From Caulobacter endophyticus (GTDB lineage Bacteria > Pseudomonadota > Alphaproteobacteria > Caulobacterales > Caulobacteraceae), in contig NZ_QDKQ01000034.1 of the NCBI RefSeq assembly GCF_003116815.1, positions 248,001-312,000 of the forward strand: a DNA stretch of 64,000 bases, given 5' to 3'. Below, piece after piece: positions 60,997-64,000 of the stretch. The position numbers and the translations under genes were made by a program. Position 1 is the stretch's first letter. Each line of letters begins with the position of its first letter. The notes beneath the pieces are model-generated. The model had not been told where the DNA came from. It saw only the letters and a program-made list of their open reading frames with translations, and did no database searches.

Positions 60997-61027
60997 AACC
61001 CCGCCGCTACTGTCGCGGCGGGGTTTT
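60997..61027 (+). terminator. Intrinsic terminator after DUF805 gene 2
   Basis: CCCCGCCGC (60999-61007) pairs with GCGGCGGGG (61015-61023) across a 7-base loop, followed by TTTT. Confidence 0.85.
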
Positions 61028-61043
61028 GCGTGTCGGGGGCGGC

Positions 61044-61451
61044 GTGGACGCGATCAGGAACTATCTGCTGGGCCGCTGCCGCCGGCTGGAATACTGGATC
61101 ACCGTCGGGGCTCTGATCGGGTGCCACCTGGGCCTGCGCTTCGTCACCGACAACGCCGTCCTCGTCTGGCTGCTGATCGGCGCCTGGTTCCTGTTGGCCT
61201 CGCGGCGGTTCCGCGACATCGGCTGGCCCGTCTGGTTCTGCCTGGCGCCGATCCCCGTCCTTCTGGCCTTGATCGCGGCGGCGTTCGTGATCGGCGTCGA
61301 CCTGGATCGCCCCGGCCAGACCGCGATCCTCAACACGTTGCCGGTCGCCATGATCATCCTGTGGCTGGGCTTCTGGCTGACGATCGGCGTCTGGAGATCC
61401 AAGCCCTCGACCCTCCCGACGCCCCGCGACCAAGCCGAGGTGTTCGGATGA
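61044..61451 (+). CDS. DUF805-like membrane protein 3
   Basis: Membrane protein of 135 residues. CRRLEYWITVGALIG near the N-terminus corresponds to the R-x-x-Y/F-W motif and SRRFRDIGWPVWF to the R-x-R-D-x-G motif. I chose the GTG at 61044 with GGGGGCGG upstream; a TTG at 61026 overlaps the terminator tail. The stop overlaps the next ATG. Confidence 0.75.
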   Translation: MDAIRNYLLGRCRRLEYWITVGALIGCHLGLRFVTDNAVLVWLLIGAWFLLASRRFRDIGWPVWFCLAPIPVLLALIAAAFVIGVDLDRPGQTAILNTLPVAMIILWLGFWLTIGVWRSKPSTLPTPRDQAEVFG

Positions 61452-61882
61452 TCGCCCCCGTCGTCGCCTATCTGACCGGTCGCGGCGAACGCCTGGAATA
61501 CTGGCTCTCGTTCGTGGGCCTGCTGGTCGCCGCGTTCGTGGCTCTGGAGCTGATCCGCAACGAACTCTTCGCCGACGCCATGGACTGGCTGACCCTGGCC
61601 GTCTGGAGCGCCTTCGCCGCCCGTCGCCTGCGCGACGCGGGCCTGCCGTTCTGGCTGGCGCCGTTCCCGGCGCCGATCATCCTGCTGACCATCGCTCTGA
61701 ACAAAGCCTTCGCGGTCGATCCCGGACGGTTGAACATCGAAGGCTCCTCGACGGAGTTCTCCACCAGCCTGTTCAACCTCGGAGCGGCCCTGCTGATGGT
61801 CGGCCTGATCGTCGTTCTCGGCTGCCTGCCCTCGCGCAAGCCCAAGGCCGCGCCGGGCGAAACCGCCGAGGTGTTCGGCTAG
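61448..61882 (+). CDS. DUF805-like membrane protein 4
   Basis: Membrane protein of 144 residues. RGERLEYWLSFVGLL and AARRLRDAGLPFWLAP match copy 3, and both end in AEVFG, so copies 3 and 4 are a recent tandem pair. The ATG overlaps the previous stop (ATGA). Its stop TAG shares the four bases CTAG (61879-61882) with the stop of the tape-measure gene on the other strand. Confidence 0.78.
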   Translation: MIAPVVAYLTGRGERLEYWLSFVGLLVAAFVALELIRNELFADAMDWLTLAVWSAFAARRLRDAGLPFWLAPFPAPIILLTIALNKAFAVDPGRLNIEGSSTEFSTSLFNLGAALLMVGLIVVLGCLPSRKPKAAPGETAEVFG

Positions 61883-62400
61883 AGCCGTCGCGCGCCCAGG
61901 CTCACCGCCCGCGCCAGCGCCTGGGCCAGCTGGGCGTCCGAGCGGGCCAGGCCGCCGGCGTCGCCGCCGCTGACCTGCACCGTCACGCTGATCCCGCCGC
62001 CGCCCGCCGCCTCGATCGTCCCGGCCCCGGCCGGACGGAACACTTCGGGCCCGCGCTCGCCGACCAGATAGGCCCCGCCGCCGGTCACCGGCCCGCCCTC
62101 GGCCCGCGCCCCGGAGAACGCGCCCGACAGCGCAGCCCCCAGGGCCTCGCCCAGGCCGCCGCCCCCGCTTCGTCCGCCGCCGGAGACCGCCCCCAGCACC
62201 GCCCGCGCCAGCTCGCCCAGCGACACCTCGCCGTCGGCCGCCGCCCGCGACAGCGACCGCGCCAGGCTGGCCCCGGCGACCGCGAACACCTCCTCGATCG
62301 ACCGCGCCGCCGCCCGGGCGGGCGCCTCCAGCGAGGCCAGCGCCTCGCCCGCCTCGGCCGTGCGCAGCGGCAGGCCCTCAAGCTCGTCGAAACCGCTCAT
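61879..62400 (-). CDS. GTA g11-like tail tape-measure protein
   Basis: Short tape-measure protein of 173 residues. It has a helical A/E/R-rich N-terminus, a glycine-rich middle and the family signature GGAYLVGERGPEVFRPAGAGTI near residue 110. In phage tails this protein sets tail length. RcGTA g11 is of similar small size. It overlaps the upstream chaperone gene by 4 bases. Confidence 0.9.
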   Translation of the reverse strand: MSGFDELEGLPLRTAEAGEALASLEAPARAAARSIEEVFAVAGASLARSLSRAAADGEVSLGELARAVLGAVSGGGRSGGGGLGEALGAALSGAFSGARAEGGPVTGGGAYLVGERGPEVFRPAGAGTIEAAGGGGISVTVQVSGGDAGGLARSDAQLAQALARAVSLGARRL

Positions 62401-62585
62401 TGGTCTGCTCCTTCCTCATCGGGAAACCGCGCCATCAGCGCCGCCAGGCCCGACCGCGCCAGCACAGGCGCGGACGGCGCCCCTGCCAGCGCCCGCCACT
62501 CCTTCAGCGACAGCCGCCAGAAGGCCTGCGGCGGCGCGGCGAACTCGATCGCCGCCCGCCGCAGCATCGCGCCCCAGGGCGTCAC
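62397..62585 (-). CDS. GTA tail assembly chaperone (g10.1-like)
   Basis: Protein of 62 residues. PPQAFWRLSLKEWRALA is the diagnostic motif of the short GTA/phage tail chaperone family. The GTG start overlaps the stop of the upstream gene (GTGA), and its own stop overlaps the tape-measure ATG. It is too short to score well in gene callers, but the motif is clear. Confidence 0.85.
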   Translation of the reverse strand: MTPWGAMLRRAAIEFAAPPQAFWRLSLKEWRALAGAPSAPVLARSGLAALMARFPDEEGADQ

Positions 62586-62863
62586 GCGGCCGCCGCCAGG
62601 GCCTTGGCCACCGCGTCGGCGGCCTCGCGCGGGTGCAGCCCCGCCACGTCCAGCGGCCCCAGCTCGTCGTCGACCAGCGCCGCCAGCACCGCCATCAGGT
62701 CGCTCGCCGACGGCCGCGCCAGCCGCTGGGGCAGCTGGCTCCAGTCGGCCAGCCCCAGCGCCGCCTCGATCCGCGCCAGGGCGCCGAGCGTCAGGCACAG
62801 CCGCCGCGTCACGCCGCCCAGCACCACGGCGACCTCGCCCCTGGCCAGGTTGGGAAGGGTCAT
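62582..62863 (-). CDS. GTA g10-like protein (tail chaperone)
   Basis: Protein of 93 residues: N-LARGEVAVVLGGVTRRLCLTLGALARIEAALGL is the usual beta-hairpin plus helix start of the gene transfer agent family protein. Together with the following small gene it corresponds to the tail-chaperone pair of tailed phages. Confidence 0.87.
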   Translation of the reverse strand: MTLPNLARGEVAVVLGGVTRRLCLTLGALARIEAALGLADWSQLPQRLARPSASDLMAVLAALVDDELGPLDVAGLHPREAADAVAKALAAAA

Positions 62864-62876
62864 CTCGCCGCCCCCT

Positions 62877-63293
62877 TCAGATCGCCGTCACGCTGACCGC
62901 CCCGGCCGAGGCCAGGGTCAGGGCGAAGGCCGCCTCGCCGTCGTGCTGGCCGGCATATTCCAGCGCCGAGACCAGGAACGGCCCCTCCAGCTGGGCGAAG
63001 TCGGGGATGACGAGGCGCCAGGTCCTGGCGGTCTGGGAAAAGAAGCTGTCGCGCACCAGGGCGTCCGAGGCCGCGTCGCGAAACACCCCCGCCCCCGACA
63101 CCGCGGCCGAGCGCACGCCGGCCCCGGCCAGCAGTTCGCGCCAGCGCCCGGCGCTGTCGCCGTCGGTGGCGTCGATGGTCCTGGCGTTCAGGCTGATGGT
63201 CCGGGCGCGCAGCCCCGCCACCGTCACGAACGCCTGCGGCGAGCCCTCGTCGCCGATCTTCAGCAGCATGTCCTTGCCGGCTTGCGCGGCCAT
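62877..63293 (-). CDS. GTA g9-like major tail tube protein
   Basis: Protein of 138 residues that forms the tail tube. AQAGKDMLLKIGDEG at the N-terminus, TVAGLRARTISLNARTIDATDGDS and a C-terminal beta-rich half (FLVSALEYAGQHDGEAAFALTLASAG) are typical of the TP901-1-like tail-tube family. It is separated from its neighbours by 13 and 30 bases. Confidence 0.92.
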   Translation of the reverse strand: MAAQAGKDMLLKIGDEGSPQAFVTVAGLRARTISLNARTIDATDGDSAGRWRELLAGAGVRSAAVSGAGVFRDAASDALVRDSFFSQTARTWRLVIPDFAQLEGPFLVSALEYAGQHDGEAAFALTLASAGAVSVTAI

Positions 63294-63323
63294 GGTCGGT
63301 CTCCTCGATCTCTGTTGGGAAGT

Positions 63324-63719
63324 TCAGGCCGGCTCGCTGACGGCCCGCACGCGCAGCACGCCCAGGGTCAGCTCGTCGTCGGCCGCGGCGAACACGTCGC
63401 AAAAGCGCACCTTCAGCGAAGCCAGCACCCGCCCCTCGACGGCCGGCCGCGCGTCGTGCAGCGCCAGCCGCGCGGCCGCGACCATGGCCCGCGCCTCCTC
63501 CGGCCCGCCGAAACGCGAGGCGCAGGTGATCGTCACCACGTGCTCGAGCAGGTCGGCCTCGCCCACGGGGCGGCTCTCGATCCGGCCGACGCTGACGCAC
63601 GGATAGGTCAGCATCCTGGGCGGGGCGGCGTGCACCCGCGTCCCCGCGATCGCCGACACCGCCGGCGCGCCGGCCAGCAGCTGGGCCAGCGCCCTGGCCA
63701 GGGCGACCTCGGCGCTCAC
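63324..63719 (-). CDS. GTA g8-like tail terminator (DUF3168)
   Basis: Protein of 131 residues. LARALAQLLAGAPAVSAIAGTRVHAAPPRMLTYPCVSVG and the C-terminal DELTLGVLRVRAVSEPA match the DUF3168 tail-terminator family. The GTG start overlaps the connector stop (GTGA). Confidence 0.9.
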   Translation of the reverse strand: MSAEVALARALAQLLAGAPAVSAIAGTRVHAAPPRMLTYPCVSVGRIESRPVGEADLLEHVVTITCASRFGGPEEARAMVAAARLALHDARPAVEGRVLASLKVRFCDVFAAADDELTLGVLRVRAVSEPA

Positions 63720-63982
63720 AGCCGGGCCTCCCGATAGGGCGCGATCCAGGGCTCGACCAGCGACAGCGGCGGCGGCCTGCCGTCGTGCCGATGCTCGTAG
63801 GCGTGGCAGGCAAGGATCAGCACGGCCAGGCGCAGCGGCGCGGGACTGGCGGCGCTCAGCACGACGCCGGCGGCCTGCCCGACCCGCGCCTCGGCGGCGT
63901 CGATCAGCAGGCCGACCAGCTCGTCCTCGCCGCTCGCACGCAGGAATTCCTTGGCCTGCGCCAAGGTCACTGAGTTGGGCAT
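63716..63982 (-). CDS. gp6-like head-tail connector of the GTA
   Basis: Protein of 88 residues. SVTLAQAKEFLRASGEDELVGLLIDAAEARV and LILACHAYEHRHDG, ending WIAPYREARL, are the gp6-like connector family. It overlaps the tail-terminator gene by 4 bases, leaving no room between them for the head-closure gene (g7) present in RcGTA. It is the rightmost gene in the window. Confidence 0.87.
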   Translation of the reverse strand: MPNSVTLAQAKEFLRASGEDELVGLLIDAAEARVGQAAGVVLSAASPAPLRLAVLILACHAYEHRHDGRPPPLSLVEPWIAPYREARL

Positions 63983-64000
63983 GGGGATTGTCCATTTTTC

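Noticed and set aside
54348..63982. Active prophage
   Set aside because: Only head-tail connection and tail genes in GTA order and sizes are visible, with no integrase, lysogeny or replication genes. The family set is that of alphaproteobacterial GTAs. The head and packaging genes lie beyond the window.

Overview
This window looks like a chromosomal segment of a Caulobacter-type alphaproteobacterium (inference). The evidence is very high GC coding sequence, a 928-residue TonB-dependent receptor of the Caulobacter/Xanthomonas type, an alphaproteobacterial cyc/ccm cytochrome c operon followed by degP, and a gene transfer agent (GTA) cluster at the right end. I see no tRNA, rRNA, CRISPR array, transposase or integrase.

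Layout. 1-4253: 5' part of a fused cellulose synthase BcsA-BcsB gene that runs off the left edge. 4751-16461: a sugar-acid region with kdgD, a LysR regulator, a carboxylesterase, a secreted beta-helix protein, an unassigned 614-residue secreted protein, a GudP-like transporter and a TonB-dependent receptor. The short motif TATGGACC recurs in front of kdgD and between gudP and the receptor. 16541-18502: a BlaI/BlaR-like pair and a small membrane protein, with matching operator-like sites at both promoters. 18557-25365: glnE, an EF-hand protein, an ECF sigma factor with two membrane partners resembling a CnrYXH module, then msrPQ, in which a palindromic repeat is translated in frame. 25510-34011: membrane dipeptidase, radC, methionine ABC transporter genes, and an S9 peptidase. 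34189-36117: one visibly lower-GC gene that fuses a GHKL ATPase to a PD-(D/E)XK nuclease-like domain, the best candidate for an undescribed system. 36147-41273: two hydrolases and a two-component operon carrying a toxin-antitoxin pair between its regulator and kinase. 41456-47235: degP and ccmIEFH. 47315-54261: a conserved helical protein, a PhoPQ-like operon with a PepSY protein, a GntP permease, an unknown protein and a CbpA-type DnaJ.

54348-63982: GTA tail and connector genes, transcribed leftward: gp6-like connector, tail terminator, tail tube, chaperones, tape measure, g12, g13, g14 and g15. Between the tape measure and g12, about 2 kb carries four small DUF805-type membrane protein genes on the opposite strand, with a promoter-like sequence and a terminator.

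How genes work together. The transporter, receptor and KdgD fit uptake and breakdown of glucarate-like acids, perhaps released from a polymer by the two secreted proteins. The sigma module and MsrPQ both concern the periplasm. CcmIEFH builds c-type cytochromes and DegP protects the same compartment. The GTA genes form one long overlapping transcription unit interrupted only by the inverted DUF805 block. Function calls rest on motifs and remembered family features, not on database searches.
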